The notes under the pieces are model-generated. The model was not told the DNA's origin. It did not search any database and was given only the letters and a program-made list of their open reading frames with translations. The translations under genes and the position numbers were made by a program. A stretch of 64,000 bases of DNA, from positions 124,001 through 188,000 of the forward strand of contig NZ_CALYLN010000002.1 in assembly GCF_944801835.1 (NCBI RefSeq). Direction: 5' to 3'. Positions 27,429-38,530 of the stretch are shown piece by piece. Within the stretch, counting starts at the first letter, position 1; each line of letters begins with the position of its first letter. Origin of the DNA: Bartonella sp. B1099 (GTDB taxonomy: Bacteria; Pseudomonadota; Alphaproteobacteria; Rhizobiales; Rhizobiaceae).

Positions 27429-28781
27429 TTGCAACGTGGACTCCATAACCGCCACATACAACTTATAGCCCTTGGTGGAGCGATTGGAACAGGTCTCTTT
27501 ATGGGATCAGGAAAAACAATCAGTGTAGCAGGTCCCTCAATCCTCCTCGTTTATGCGATTATTGGTTGTGCTCTATACTTTGTCATGCGTGCTATGGGAG
27601 AATTATTGCTTTCTAATACGCAATATCGATCTTTTATTGACTTCTCGACCGATCTTCTAGGGCCATGTGCTGGATTCTTCATCGGCTGGACATATTGGTT
27701 GTGTTGGATTGTTACTGGAACTGCTGAAATTATTGCTATTGTCAGTTATGCACACTTTTGGTGGCCTGAACTTAATCCATGGATTCCTGTTATCATTGGT
27801 CTTATGTCCTTTTTAATCCTTAACCTCGTCGCCGTAAAACTCTTTGGGGAACTTGAATTTTGGTTTGGTTTTATCAAAATCATAGCAATTTTAGTTTTAA
27901 TTGTTGTGGGATTTTATATGATCTTCACCGGTTTTATCTCTCCAAACGGTACAATTGCTTCCTTTAGCAATATATGGAATGGAGGAAACCTTTTCCCGCG
28001 AGGGATTACAGGTTTTTTTGCTGGGTTTCAAATTGTTATTTTTGCTTTTGTTGGCATTGAGCTGGCAGGAACAGCAGCAGCTGAAGTAAAAGAGCCTCAA
28101 ACAGCCCTACCGCAAGCTGTCAATTCAATACCAATCCGCATTGTATTCTTTTATATTTTCTCTCTTCTTGTGATTATGTCTGTGACGCCTTGGGATCAAA
28201 TCAGTCCAGATAAAAGCCCTTTTGTAACAATGTATTCCCTTATTGGTATCCCAACTGCTGCTGGTTTAATGAACTTTGTTGTCCTCACAGCAGCCGCTTC
28301 TTCCGCAAATAGTGGAATTTTTTCTACCAGCCGTATGGTATATGGGCTAGCAACACAAAAAGGGGCTCCTAAATTTTTAGGAAAGCTTTCTCGTAATCAC
28401 GTTCCAGCCAACGCATTATTCTTTTCATGTTTATGCATCCTACTAGGTTATGCGGTTGTAACGTTATCTCAAACCCTCATAGCTGCTTTTACAATTGTTA
28501 CAACAATTGCCGCAACGTTGTTTATATTTGTATGGTCTATCATTTTGATCAGCTATATCGTCTATCGTCGCAACCGTCCTCTCCAGCATGCTGTCTCTCC
28601 CTATAAAATGCCAGGGGGTGTTATTATGTGTTGGGCGCTTCTCGTTTTCTTTGCATTCATTATTTATTTATTGTCATTAGAAGCAGATACTGCCATAGCT
28701 TTAAAATACACTCCAGCATGGTTTATATTTTTAGGCATTATATATTTTCTTTTTGGAAGAAAAAATTATGCGAAAACTTAA
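27429..28781 (+). CDS. APC-family amino acid permease, copy 2, normal start codon out of frame
   Basis: 450 residues, same CycA-type helices as copy 1 (ALGGAIGTGLFMGSGKTIS, GFFAGFQIVIFAFVGIELAG). The homologous ATG at 27392 reads MNKQNLEKN-stop. Right before the stop is a run of seven A (27411-27417), and skipping one base there would enter the permease frame. In that frame no ATG or GTG precedes the first helix. A TTG at 27429 is the only plausible start and has a weak AAGAAG in front. All helices are intact, so the protein may work if initiated. The alternatives are a silenced copy or slippage in the A run. Confidence 0.75.
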   Translation: MQRGLHNRHIQLIALGGAIGTGLFMGSGKTISVAGPSILLVYAIIGCALYFVMRAMGELLLSNTQYRSFIDFSTDLLGPCAGFFIGWTYWLCWIVTGTAEIIAIVSYAHFWWPELNPWIPVIIGLMSFLILNLVAVKLFGELEFWFGFIKIIAILVLIVVGFYMIFTGFISPNGTIASFSNIWNGGNLFPRGITGFFAGFQIVIFAFVGIELAGTAAAEVKEPQTALPQAVNSIPIRIVFFYIFSLLVIMSVTPWDQISPDKSPFVTMYSLIGIPTAAGLMNFVVLTAAASSANSGIFSTSRMVYGLATQKGAPKFLGKLSRNHVPANALFFSCLCILLGYAVVTLSQTLIAAFTIVTTIAATLFIFVWSIILISYIVYRRNRPLQHAVSPYKMPGGVIMCWALLVFFAFIIYLLSLEADTAIALKYTPAWFIFLGIIYFLFGRKNYAKT

Positions 28782-28828
28782 AAAATAAAGCCCTTTAAAC
28801 AATAAAGCTTGTGTTGCAAGAAAACATA

Positions 28829-28859
28829 TAAAAAAGGGTAACTCAAGTTACCCTTTTTT
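28829..28859. terminator. Bidirectional terminator between cycA copy 2 and ilvC
   Basis: AAAAAGGGTAACT and AGTTACCCTTTTT form a perfect stem with a 2-4 base loop, A and T runs on both sides, between two convergent genes. Confidence 0.9.
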
Positions 28860-28909
28860 GATATTTATCTATAAAATTATAAACGTGATAAAATATCTCT
28901 GGGGAGACT

Positions 28910-30987
<2,078 letters not shown>

Positions 30988-31722
30988 TTATGATAATAAC
31001 CGAAGAAAACGCTGAACAGTCTCATGCATTCCATACTCTAACGCATCAGCAATAAGCCCATGGCCAATAGAAACTTCATCAAGCCAAGGAATATTTTTGA
31101 CCAGAGCTGCAAGATTCATAATCGTCAGATCATGCCCTGCATTCATACCTAACTGCAACTCTTTCGCTCTTTTTGCCGCTAAAACAAGTTTATAGAGCTC
31201 TTGATCTTGTTTTATTTTATTCTGAAATGCACCACCGTAAGGTCCGGTGTAAAACTCTACACGATCAGCCCCTATTGCTTTAGCAATATCAAGACCATCG
31301 ATAGAAGGATTAGCAAACAATGATACACGAATCTTTCTTTTTTTTAAATGCTGAAGAATAGGGGCTAAAAATTCTGCATTCTGAGCAAAATTCCATCCAT
31401 GATCAGAGGTTGATTGATCTGGATCATCAGGAACAAGAGTGATCTGGTCTGCATAGTTTTCAGCAACATTCAAAAACTGATCACTTGGATAACCTTCAAT
31501 ATTAAACTCAGCCGTAGGAAAAGTGTTCTTTATTAAACCGTATATATCTGGCAAATCAGCAAAACGAATATGCCTTTCATCGGGGCGCGGATGAACCGTC
31601 AACCCTGTCGCTCCAGCAGCAAGCGCTATATGCCCAATATTCTTGATACTTGGCCACGGAAGATTACGTCGATTGCGCAAAACAGCAACAGCATTAAGAT
31701 TAACCGAAAGTTTTACCGCCAT
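30988..31722 (-). CDS. pdxJ: Pyridoxine 5'-phosphate synthase
   Basis: Condenses 1-deoxy-D-xylulose 5-phosphate with 3-amino-2-oxopropyl phosphate in vitamin B6 synthesis. From [19 protein letters not shown] (start 31722, GGAAATGGGC before it) the protein is 244 residues, the family length. Recognised segments are [54 protein letters not shown] and [13 protein letters not shown]. The open frame reaches 31797 but the extra 25 residues are not family-like. The helicase gene ends... begins 85 bases upstream on the same strand. Confidence 0.95.
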   Translation of the reverse strand: MAVKLSVNLNAVAVLRNRRNLPWPSIKNIGHIALAAGATGLTVHPRPDERHIRFADLPDIYGLIKNTFPTAEFNIEGYPSDQFLNVAENYADQITLVPDDPDQSTSDHGWNFAQNAEFLAPILQHLKKRKIRVSLFANPSIDGLDIAKAIGADRVEFYTGPYGGAFQNKIKQDQELYKLVLAAKRAKELQLGMNAGHDLTIMNLAALVKNIPWLDEVSIGHGLIADALEYGMHETVQRFLRLLS

Positions 31723-31806
31723 GCCCATTTCCATTTTTCTATAGTGTGTAACAAGATAGAAAAAAGACATTTTCCATCTGAAACTTAGATGATACACATA
31801 TTTTTT

Positions 31807-32928
31807 CTATCGGACAATCGTTAAACACTCTGCTGCGCGGGTAATTCCCGTATAAAGCCAGCGTGCATACATATCACGAAAGGCAAAACTTTCATCAAAC
31901 AAAACGACATTGTTCCATTGAGAACCTTGCGCTTTATGAACCGTCAAAGCATACCCATAATCAAAATCATCATATCGCTTTTTTAATGCCCACGAAATTT
32001 CCTGATCAGGATTTTCAAAGGCTGCTTTTAAAAGTTTAATCTTTGTTACCCCACGCTCACTTTCTTCTGGTTTCACAAGAAGATTAATACTTGGTTTAAC
32101 TGTCTCTTTCTGTGAAGTCATCACCTTCCATAAAGAGCCATTTAACAAACCTTTAGGAGGATCATTTCGCAAACACACAAGCTTATCTCCCGCTTGCGGA
32201 TAATTTGCTGTAAATCCCTTTAACATACGCAAACGCTGATTATAAAGGTGGCGTGTACGATTAATCCCGACCAAGACCTGATCCGCATCCAAAACCAATT
32301 GTTGATTAACCTCTTTACGTGTCACAACGCGCGCTTCTCCATAATCACCATAAGCAATATCGCGTCCTTCACGTACATCCATAGCAAGACGTATAATCGG
32401 ATTATCTCGCGCTTGTCGATGAATTTCTGAGAGAAGAAAATCTGGTTCCCCATTGGAAAAAAAGCCTCCACCTGAAATAGGAGGCAATTGACCTGGATCA
32501 CCAAGAACAAGAATTGGCGTCCGAAAACTCATTAAATCACGCGCCAATTGTTCATCGACCATCGAGCACTCATCAACAATAATGAGTTTAGCTTGTGCAG
32601 CCGCACTTCTTCGATTTAATGTAAATGTTGGAGCAATAGACTTTTTTCCCGTAATTTCATCGGAAACTTCCTCTTCTCCACGCGGACAATAAATCAGCGA
32701 ATGAATCGTACAAGCATTGCTTGCACCTTTAGAACGCAAAACCTGCGCCGCCTTGCCCGTAAAAGCAGCAAACTGAACAGAACCATCAACTGTCTCTGCA
32801 AAATAGCGCGCAAGCGTCGTCTTACCCGTTCCCGCATAGCCAAAAAGGCGAAAAAGAGGAGAACGCCCTTCCCTCAACCATGCGGCCACAGCCTTCAATG
32901 CATTATTCTGTTCTGACGAAAACTGCAT
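31807..32928 (-). CDS. RecD-like/Dda-type superfamily 1 ATP-dependent DNA helicase
   Basis: 373 residues. Walker A is FGYAGTGKTTLAR near 29-41, the Walker B region is KLIIVDECSMVDEQLARDL, motif III is LVLGDPGQLPPISGGGFF, and the C-terminal UvrD-C2 part is YALTVHKAQGSQWNNVVLFDE with LYTGITRAAECL. It is a short stand-alone helicase, not the RecD subunit of RecBCD (which is longer). A housekeeping repair role is likely. The second accessory island begins about 85 bases from its start. Confidence 0.88.
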   Translation of the reverse strand: MQFSSEQNNALKAVAAWLREGRSPLFRLFGYAGTGKTTLARYFAETVDGSVQFAAFTGKAAQVLRSKGASNACTIHSLIYCPRGEEEVSDEITGKKSIAPTFTLNRRSAAAQAKLIIVDECSMVDEQLARDLMSFRTPILVLGDPGQLPPISGGGFFSNGEPDFLLSEIHRQARDNPIIRLAMDVREGRDIAYGDYGEARVVTRKEVNQQLVLDADQVLVGINRTRHLYNQRLRMLKGFTANYPQAGDKLVCLRNDPPKGLLNGSLWKVMTSQKETVKPSINLLVKPEESERGVTKIKLLKAAFENPDQEISWALKKRYDDFDYGYALTVHKAQGSQWNNVVLFDESFAFRDMYARWLYTGITRAAECLTIVR

Positions 32929-33015
32929 GATTTATCAAAATAAGATTCGTATAAAAAGAGCAAGCATTAAAAAACATGATCAAAAAAACTGTCATTAAGA
33001 ATTTCTCATACACAG

Positions 33016-33915
33016 GCTGAAGCAATAAGAAATCTCCATTACTTAAAAGATATTGCTTTAGATGCTTTTGAAAGTGGTAAAGCTGAATTAAAAGGGGATG
33101 GTAAGAATGGGAACTGGTTTATACCTTTAAAAATTCATATTCTCCTTAAATTAGGCTGTCTGCCGGTTTCAGAAATTACACAAACAGAGATACGCGATAC
33201 GCTTGCCCCTATTTGGCATACAAAAGCTGGAACTGCTCGAACAGCAGTGATACGTCTTAATCTTTGTCTCAAACATGCGGCTGCGTTAGGCTTGAATGTT
33301 GATTTACAAGCAACAGAAAAAGCAAAAGCTCTCTTAGGAAAACAACGCCATAAGGTCACTAATAGACCAGCCATGAATTGGAAAGAGGTGCCGGCTTTTT
33401 ATAAAACGCTTTGCGAAGCATCAACTCTAACACATTTAGCTTTGCGTTTGCTTATTCTTACAGGGGTTCGTAGAAATTCCTTATGTCATATTCATAAAGA
33501 TCAAGTTGAGGGAGATATATGGACTATCCCTGCTGAAAATATGAAAGGAAGGCGGGATGCTACAACAGAATTTCGTGTTCCCTTATCATCAGAGGCATTA
33601 GAAATATTAAAACAAGCGCGTCTGCTTTCTCGCAATGATTTTTTCTTTTCTGCAACCGGTCGTGGTCCCTTCTCTGAGAAATGTATGGCTCAATATATGA
33701 AACGTAATAAACTTGAAGCCTGCCCCCATGGTTTTCGCTCTAGTTTACGCAATTGGCTTGCTGAAACAACCGATGCCCCCTATGAGGTTGCTGAAACCAT
33801 TCTAAGTCATACGGTTGGGGGTAAAGTAGAGCGTGCCTATCGTCGTACTGATTATTTAGAACAGCGCCGTGTCTATATGGATACATGGGCGGCATATGTT
33901 GCGGGTCAATCTTAA
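33016..33915 (+). pseudogene. Tyrosine integrase, N-terminal third deleted
   Basis: The open frame begins ...EAIRNLHYLKDIALDAFESG and equals residues 91 to the end of the full-length integrase at 37631-38797. The catalytic domain is complete, with ILTGVRRNSL (Arg I), HGFRSSLRNW (His-x-x-Arg), LSHTVGGKVERAYRR and the Tyr in RTDYLEQ nearby. The arm-binding N-terminus is missing, and only a GTG at 33247 could start a shorter product. It is cut at the island edge, 88 bases from the helicase gene start. Confidence 0.8.
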
Positions 33916-34125
33916 GATATGGGGTGCATAACCCCATGATCTGTGGATAACTTTATCTCTCCCTTCTCTCATTCTTTCTCAATAAGATTCATAAATTATA
34001 ACATTAGAAATTATATAATAAAATACTGTTTTCTATAAACTAAATACCTTTCAAATGATGAAAAAATATAGTTAATAAATACTTATGATTTGTTCTCATT
34101 TTTTAATATTTGAAAGGATTTTACT

Positions 34126-34326
34126 ATGATAGAAAATGATATTCTTTTAACAGACCGTGAAAGTGCAAAACTGCTTCATATGAGTGTCTCAACTTTCCGC
34201 CGTCATGTGACCAATGGCTCTTTACCAAAACCTTTAAAATTTGGTTTTTTATCCCGTTGGTTACAATCGGATCTTTTGAATGTTATCGAACAAGCAAAAC
34301 AGCAACGTCAAAGTGATGCGGCATAA
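34126..34326 (+). CDS. AlpA-type excisionase/regulator, copy A
   Basis: 66 residues, winged HTH (LTDRESAKLLHMSVSTFRRH). Protein is identical to the one at 37220-37420. AlpA proteins activate or assist excision by the linked integrase. TGAAAGGATTTTACT precedes the ATG. A hairpin (CCTTGTC at 34332-34338, GACAAGG at 34350-34356, then CTTTTC) ends the transcript. Confidence 0.85.
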   Translation: MIENDILLTDRESAKLLHMSVSTFRRHVTNGSLPKPLKFGFLSRWLQSDLLNVIEQAKQQRQSDAA

Positions 34327-34396
34327 AAAAACCTTGTCACATAAGGATGGACAAGGCTTTTCATTTTCACACGATGATTATGGATAGCAGAGTCCG

Positions 34397-34420
34397 TCCT
34401 ATGATGCAATCATTATAGGA
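34397..34420. promoter_or_regulatory. Near-palindrome before the primase start (left copy)
   Basis: TCCTATGATGCAATCATTATAGGA has 9 of 10 paired positions. The same element lies at 37125-37148 before the intact primase. It ends seven bases before the ATG, so it may be an operator or a structure that controls translation. Its function is inferred. Confidence 0.5.
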
Positions 34421-34426
34421 TCAAAA

Positions 34427-34549
34427 ATGTCTTCTTATATAAATGCTTGGGGCATCACAAATGCCTTGCATGGGGTTTGGTATGGGCGTTATGGACTTGC
34501 CCGTTGTCCAGCCCATGATGATCAATTGCCTAGCTTATTCATTGAATAA
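34427..34549 (+). pseudogene. Truncated start of a Toprim primase gene
   Basis: 40 codons, MSSYINAWGITNALHGVWYG... up to HDDQLPSL, match the start of the intact primase at 36219-37115, then FIE-stop is new sequence. The break at 34541 marks the left edge of the unique cargo segment. Confidence 0.75.
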
Positions 34550-34572
34550 ATTAGCGTATCTTATAAACTATG

Positions 34573-34845
34573 CTAATTAGCAGCTTTAAAGTTTTCTAAA
34601 ATATTAAAAGAAAAATCCGCTATGTGAGAAAACTTAGGTGTCAATAACAATTCCCCTGCTCTGTTCTTTCGATTAAAGTACCAAGCTTTATATTTGCACC
34701 ACTCTTTTCTTCTATTGATAGTTTCTCTTTCAATATGGAGTGGAACAAAACCATTTTTGTTAGCATATTCTAACAATCCCAAGTTTTTGATTGTCTGTAT
34801 CTTGTTATCATAAGAAACACGTAAACGAACGTAAAATTTTGTCAT
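34573..34845 (-). CDS. Hypothetical 90-residue protein of the cargo segment
   Basis: Reads MTKFYVRLRVSYDNKIQTIK and is basic, with a central ETINRRKEWCKYKAWYFNRK. No domain recognised, no signal peptide. It is transcribed away from the two-gene unit that starts at 34989, with about 140 bases between them. An in-frame TTG at 34851 is an alternative start. No clear ribosome site, so moderate doubt remains. Confidence 0.45.
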   Translation of the reverse strand: MTKFYVRLRVSYDNKIQTIKNLGLLEYANKNGFVPLHIERETINRRKEWCKYKAWYFNRKNRAGELLLTPKFSHIADFSFNILENFKAAN

Positions 34846-34988
34846 GTTCAATAAAAAATGATTAAAGATAAAAGCAGATATCTTATTTTCATTTCAAACA
34901 ACAAATTGAAAAATTCATAGGAAATTTGATTGATCAGATTTAACCATTAGATTAATATTTCAAGACAAATTACAGAAAGGAATTTCCT

Positions 34989-35294
34989 ATGCAAAAGAAA
35001 TTACCCAAAAGTTATATGACAGATGCTGAACGTGAAGAATTACGAGCAGGCGGGTTAGATCAAGACTGTATTTATCTCTCTGAATCAGAAGCGGCTGACC
35101 GTGCTAACGATAGCAAAGCAGCATGGGAATGGTTGGCAATGACTGAACCTCCAGCACATACACTTTTGTTTCTTAAAAAGCGGCATGGAGCACAATTTAT
35201 TCGTGATATGGGATTTTCTACTAAAGATGCTGATAAAGAATATGGTCCCGATTGGTTAGATAAAGATATTATCGTAGGAGGCCATCATTTCTAA
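34989..35294 (+). CDS. Hypothetical 101-residue protein, first gene of the cargo unit
   Basis: Starts MQKKLPKSYMTDAEREELRA after a good site (AAAGGAATTTCCT). It is acidic in the middle (YLSESEAADRANDSKAAWEW), with PAHTLLFLKKRHGAQFIRDM and an acidic end. It has no Cys-rich site, membrane span or DNA-binding motif I can name. The second gene overlaps its last eight bases with its own strong Shine-Dalgarno, so the two are cotranscribed and probably interact. The layout (two short overlapping genes inside a mobile segment) fits toxin-antitoxin or antidefence pairs, but no motif supports a named family. Confidence 0.65.
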   Translation: MQKKLPKSYMTDAEREELRAGGLDQDCIYLSESEAADRANDSKAAWEWLAMTEPPAHTLLFLKKRHGAQFIRDMGFSTKDADKEYGPDWLDKDIIVGGHHF

Positions 35295-35820
35295 AGAATT
35301 TGACGAGTTAGAACGTATTTTTGTTCGCGAAAATGGTTATATAAAAAGACTCAATGAAGCATTGATGACCAAGAAACTACATGGTGTGCGAAATGATTTA
35401 TGGAGTTATCTTCGTAACATTGGGAAAAGCGGTGATTTATCATTACTTATTGATACGGAACGTAGTCTTGTAGAAAATGATTTGCTAAGATATGCTAACA
35501 GCAAGGCTATGACTAGTAGTCTTAAAACAGCATTGACTGAAATTGATACTATTAAGAAGCATGTAGCGTTTGTAGAAAATCCTAAGAAATATGAGGTGAT
35601 AAATGAAGCTTATAGTTTATCTAAAAATCGTAAAGGTGGATTGCCTTATGATGAAGCACGTCAAGCAATGGCATCGCATTATGCAAGGCTTGGAAATCTG
35701 GACAAAGCACGTTTAACGGACATTGAAAAGTCTATCATTGATGCGAGAAGAGAAAATATCAAGGCAATGCAAAAACTCTACGAAAAGATGCAAACCAAAG
35801 CGATTGGTATAGATTTCTAA
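35287..35820 (+). CDS. Hypothetical helical protein, second gene of the cargo unit, probable ATT start
   Basis: The frame opens right after a TAG at 35275 and runs ISKEFDELERIFVRENGYIK... to KAIGIDF-stop. No ATG, GTG or TTG occurs until 35362 (TTG-ATG), which has no ribosome site. At 35276-35281 is a perfect AGGAGG, five bases before ATT at 35287, so I start there (177 residues). The shorter form from 35362 has 152. The protein looks all-helical with Lys/Glu-rich ends (YDEARQAMASHYARLGNLDK, SIIDARRENIKAMQKLYEKM) and no recognised domain. The start codon is inferred. Confidence 0.6.
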   Translation: MSKEFDELERIFVRENGYIKRLNEALMTKKLHGVRNDLWSYLRNIGKSGDLSLLIDTERSLVENDLLRYANSKAMTSSLKTALTEIDTIKKHVAFVENPKKYEVINEAYSLSKNRKGGLPYDEARQAMASHYARLGNLDKARLTDIEKSIIDARRENIKAMQKLYEKMQTKAIGIDF

Positions 35821-35931
35821 CTCAATAGCCTACTCATAACAAAGCTTTTTACATTAATTTATTCACACATCTTTAAAAGTAATACCTAAATGAAATATCC
35901 CTGCTGAATATAATCGTCCTAATTTCTTTCT

Positions 35932-36222
35932 CTATACGCCATTGCCAATGACAGCAGCCAAACCACATAAAGCAGAGACAGCAATAAAATCTATTGGAGC
36001 CTGTTGACGCTCTGAAACGTCATAAATGTAGTCCATGAATGGCATTAGGAGCTGTAATGGATTAAAAGGTTCGACGGGTAAAAGAGCCGTAGCAATCGGT
36101 TTTAATTCCCCCCAACCATTTTGTTGCAAGGCTTGTTCATAAGGAATGGCTTTTAAACAAGCATTATCGTTATCATTGACGGGGGCATTATTCTCTAAAA
36201 TATTTTTATTATCTTGTTTCAT
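35932..36222 (-). pseudogene. Truncated DUF3987 (phage/plasmid helicase-primase type) protein
   Basis: 96 residues. After a variable head the chain shows PFNPLQLLMPFMDYIYDVSE and APIDFIAVSALCGLAAVIGN, the usual beginning of DUF3987 replication proteins, which are several hundred residues long. It breaks off after IGNGV where the unique segment begins. Its start overlaps the primase stop by three to four bases, so it was the next gene in the replication operon. Confidence 0.75.
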
Positions 36223-37115
36223 ATTACGTACCTTGAATAATAGAGAAAATCATTGAAATCGGTTCCTTTTGGAGCTTGCATGATAAAGACCTCAAAGCCT
36301 TGCCTATAAGCACGCTTTGCTAGGGTAAAACTCGCTTTACGACCCGCATCATCCCCATCCATTGCAATTGTCAGACGCCCTTTTATCGGGGGTAAATTCA
36401 CACGCATCATGCCACTGGTGGAAAGAGACGACCATAAATTAACGGGCTCTGATAACAACCCAGACAGCAACGCCAGCCCCGTTTCAATGCCTTCACAAAT
36501 AACCAGATGTTTTGGATTGGCTTGACTTAAATGCACAGCACCGCCCATGACAGAACCCAACATGGCTTTTGCTGGTTTCTGATCTGTTTTGCAGCCATTG
36601 GCTTGTAAAAAGGTCCTATGAATGGCAAAGGAACCAGCCCCCTTAACAAGAGCCACCAACGCGGGCAGTGTCATTCCTAATGGGTGCGGACATTTGTCGT
36701 GAAAGCGTAAATCAGCAGGCAACTCACACGTGATCCCCCGCATGCGTAAATAGGTTTCTGCTAAAGTATTTTTGATCGGTTGGCTTTGTTGCCAAATCGC
36801 TTTTGCTCTTTCTGCTTTCTGTTTTGTTTCTTTGAAATCAGCACAAAACTGTTTTGAGAAAGAAAGCGTATGATCATAAGCTTTATCAAAAAAGGCTTGT
36901 TTCCCCAGTAAGCCAATTCTTGTGAGCGCTTGTATGATCTCTCTAAAAGAACAGCCAGCATAACAAGTGAGTAAGAGACGCCCATCATTTCCATTGGTAA
37001 TAGATAAGCTAGGCAATTGATCATCATGAGCAGGGCAACGGGCAAGTCCATAACGCCCATACCAAATCCCATGCAAGGCATTTGTAATGCCCTGCGCATT
37101 CGTAAAAGAAAACAT
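36219..37115 (-). CDS. Toprim-domain primase of a mobile element
   Basis: 298 residues. An N-terminal zinc-ribbon-like part (CPAHDDQLPSLSITNGNDGR..., CYAGC; Cys/His ligands at about 28-58) resembles phage P4-type primases. The C-terminal Toprim domain has VICEGIETGLALLSGL (Glu) and TIAMDGDDAGRKAS (DxD). It would prime DNA synthesis of the element. Intact here, truncated in the left repeat. It follows the AlpA gene in one operon with a near-palindrome before the start. Confidence 0.82.
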   Translation of the reverse strand: MFSFTNAQGITNALHGIWYGRYGLARCPAHDDQLPSLSITNGNDGRLLLTCYAGCSFREIIQALTRIGLLGKQAFFDKAYDHTLSFSKQFCADFKETKQKAERAKAIWQQSQPIKNTLAETYLRMRGITCELPADLRFHDKCPHPLGMTLPALVALVKGAGSFAIHRTFLQANGCKTDQKPAKAMLGSVMGGAVHLSQANPKHLVICEGIETGLALLSGLLSEPVNLWSSLSTSGMMRVNLPPIKGRLTIAMDGDDAGRKASFTLAKRAYRQGFEVFIMQAPKGTDFNDFLYYSRYVI

Positions 37116-38530
37116 ATTTTTTGATCCTATAATGATTGCATCATAGGACGGACTCTGCTATCCATAATCATCGTGTGAAAATGAAAAGCCTTGTCCATCC
37201 TTATGTGACAAGGTTTTTTTTATGCCGCATCACTTTGACGTTGCTGTTTTGCTTGTTCGATTACATTCAAGAGATCCGATTGTAACCAACGGGATAAAAA
37301 ACCAAATTTTAAAGGTTTTGGAAGAGAGCCATTGGTCACATGACGGCGGAAAGTTGAGACACTCATATGAAGCAGTTTTGCACTTTCACGGTCTGTTAAA
37401 AGAATATCATTTTCTATCATAGTAAAATCCTTTCAAATATTAAAAAATGAGAACAAATCATAAGCATTTATTAACCATATTTTTGCATCATTTGAAAGGT
37501 ATTTAGTTTATAGAAAACAGTATTTTATCATATATTTTCTAATGCGATAATTTATGAATCTTATTGAGACGATATGAGAGAAAAGAGAGCTAAAGTTATC
37601 CACAGATAATGGGGTATTACACCCCATATCTTAAGATTGACCTGTGACATAAGCCGCCCATTTATCCATATAAACACGGCGCTGTTCTAAATAATCTGTA
37701 CGACGATAAGCACGTTCCACTTGCCCTCCAACTGTATGACTTAGAATGGTTTCAGCGACTTCATAGGGGGCATCGGTTGTTTCAGCAAGCCAATTGCGTA
37801 AACTAGAACGAAAACCATGGGGGCAGGCTTCAAGTCCAATTTTTTTCATATATTTTGACATACACTTATCAGCAAGGGGACCACGACCTCTAGCAGAAAA
37901 AAAGAAATCATTGCGAGAAAGCAGGCGCGCTTGTTTTAATATTTCCAATGCCTCTGATGATAAAGGCACGCGAAATTCTGTTGTCGTATCACGTCGACCT
38001 TTCATATTTTCAGCAGGGATAGTCCATATATCCCCATCAACTTGATCTTTATGAATATGACATAAAGGAAAAGTACGAACCCCTGTCAGAATAAGCAAAC
38101 GCAAAGCCAGTTGTGTCATTGTTGTTTTTTGACAAAGTGTTTTATAAAAAGCAGGAACATCTTTCCAATCCATGGCTGGTAAATTTTTGACTTTATGACG
38201 TTGTTTACCTAAGAGCGCGCGTGCTTTTTCTGTTGCTTGTAAATCAACATCTAACCCTAATGCAGCCGCGTGTTTAAGACAAAGATTGAAACGAATAAGA
38301 GCTCTATTAGCTGTTCCAGCTTTTGAATGCCAAATAGGGGCAAGTGTATTGCGTATCTCTGTTTTGGTAATCTCAGAAACCGGCAGACAGCCTAATTTAG
38401 GGAGAATATGAAGGCGTAATGGTAAAAACCAATCCCCAGTTTTACCATCATTTTTTAATTCAGCTTTACGACTTTCAAAAGCATCTAAAGCAATATCTTT
38501 TAAATAATGAAGATTGCTTATTGCTTCACG
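37004..38530 (-). repeat. Inverted repeat, right arm (about 1.5 kb)
   Basis: Opposite-orientation partner of 33016-34541. Both arms contain integrase codons, the spacer with GATATGGGGTGT, the AlpA gene, its hairpin and the palindrome before the primase. Divergence is higher in the integrase than in the AlpA part. Confidence 0.85.
37220..37420 (-). CDS. AlpA-type excisionase/regulator, copy B
   Basis: 66 residues, protein identical to copy A at 34126-34326. It lies between the integrase and the primase and is read in the same direction as both. The near identity against more divergent flanks suggests recent conversion or selection. A hairpin (CCTTGTC...GACAAGG, 37191-37212) follows the gene. 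Confidence 0.85.
   Translation of the reverse strand: MIENDILLTDRESAKLLHMSVSTFRRHVTNGSLPKPLKFGFLSRWLQSDLLNVIEQAKQQRQSDAA

Larger units (their letters stand above)
33016..34541 (+). repeat. Inverted repeat, left arm (about 1.5 kb)
   Basis: This arm contains the integrase 3' part, the spacer, the AlpA gene and the first 37 codons of the primase. It matches 37004-38530 in opposite orientation. By eye the integrase proteins are roughly 85-90 percent identical, the 210-base spacer about 90 percent, and the AlpA gene differs by about four silent bases with identical protein. The arms face each other around 2.46 kb. Confidence 0.85.
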
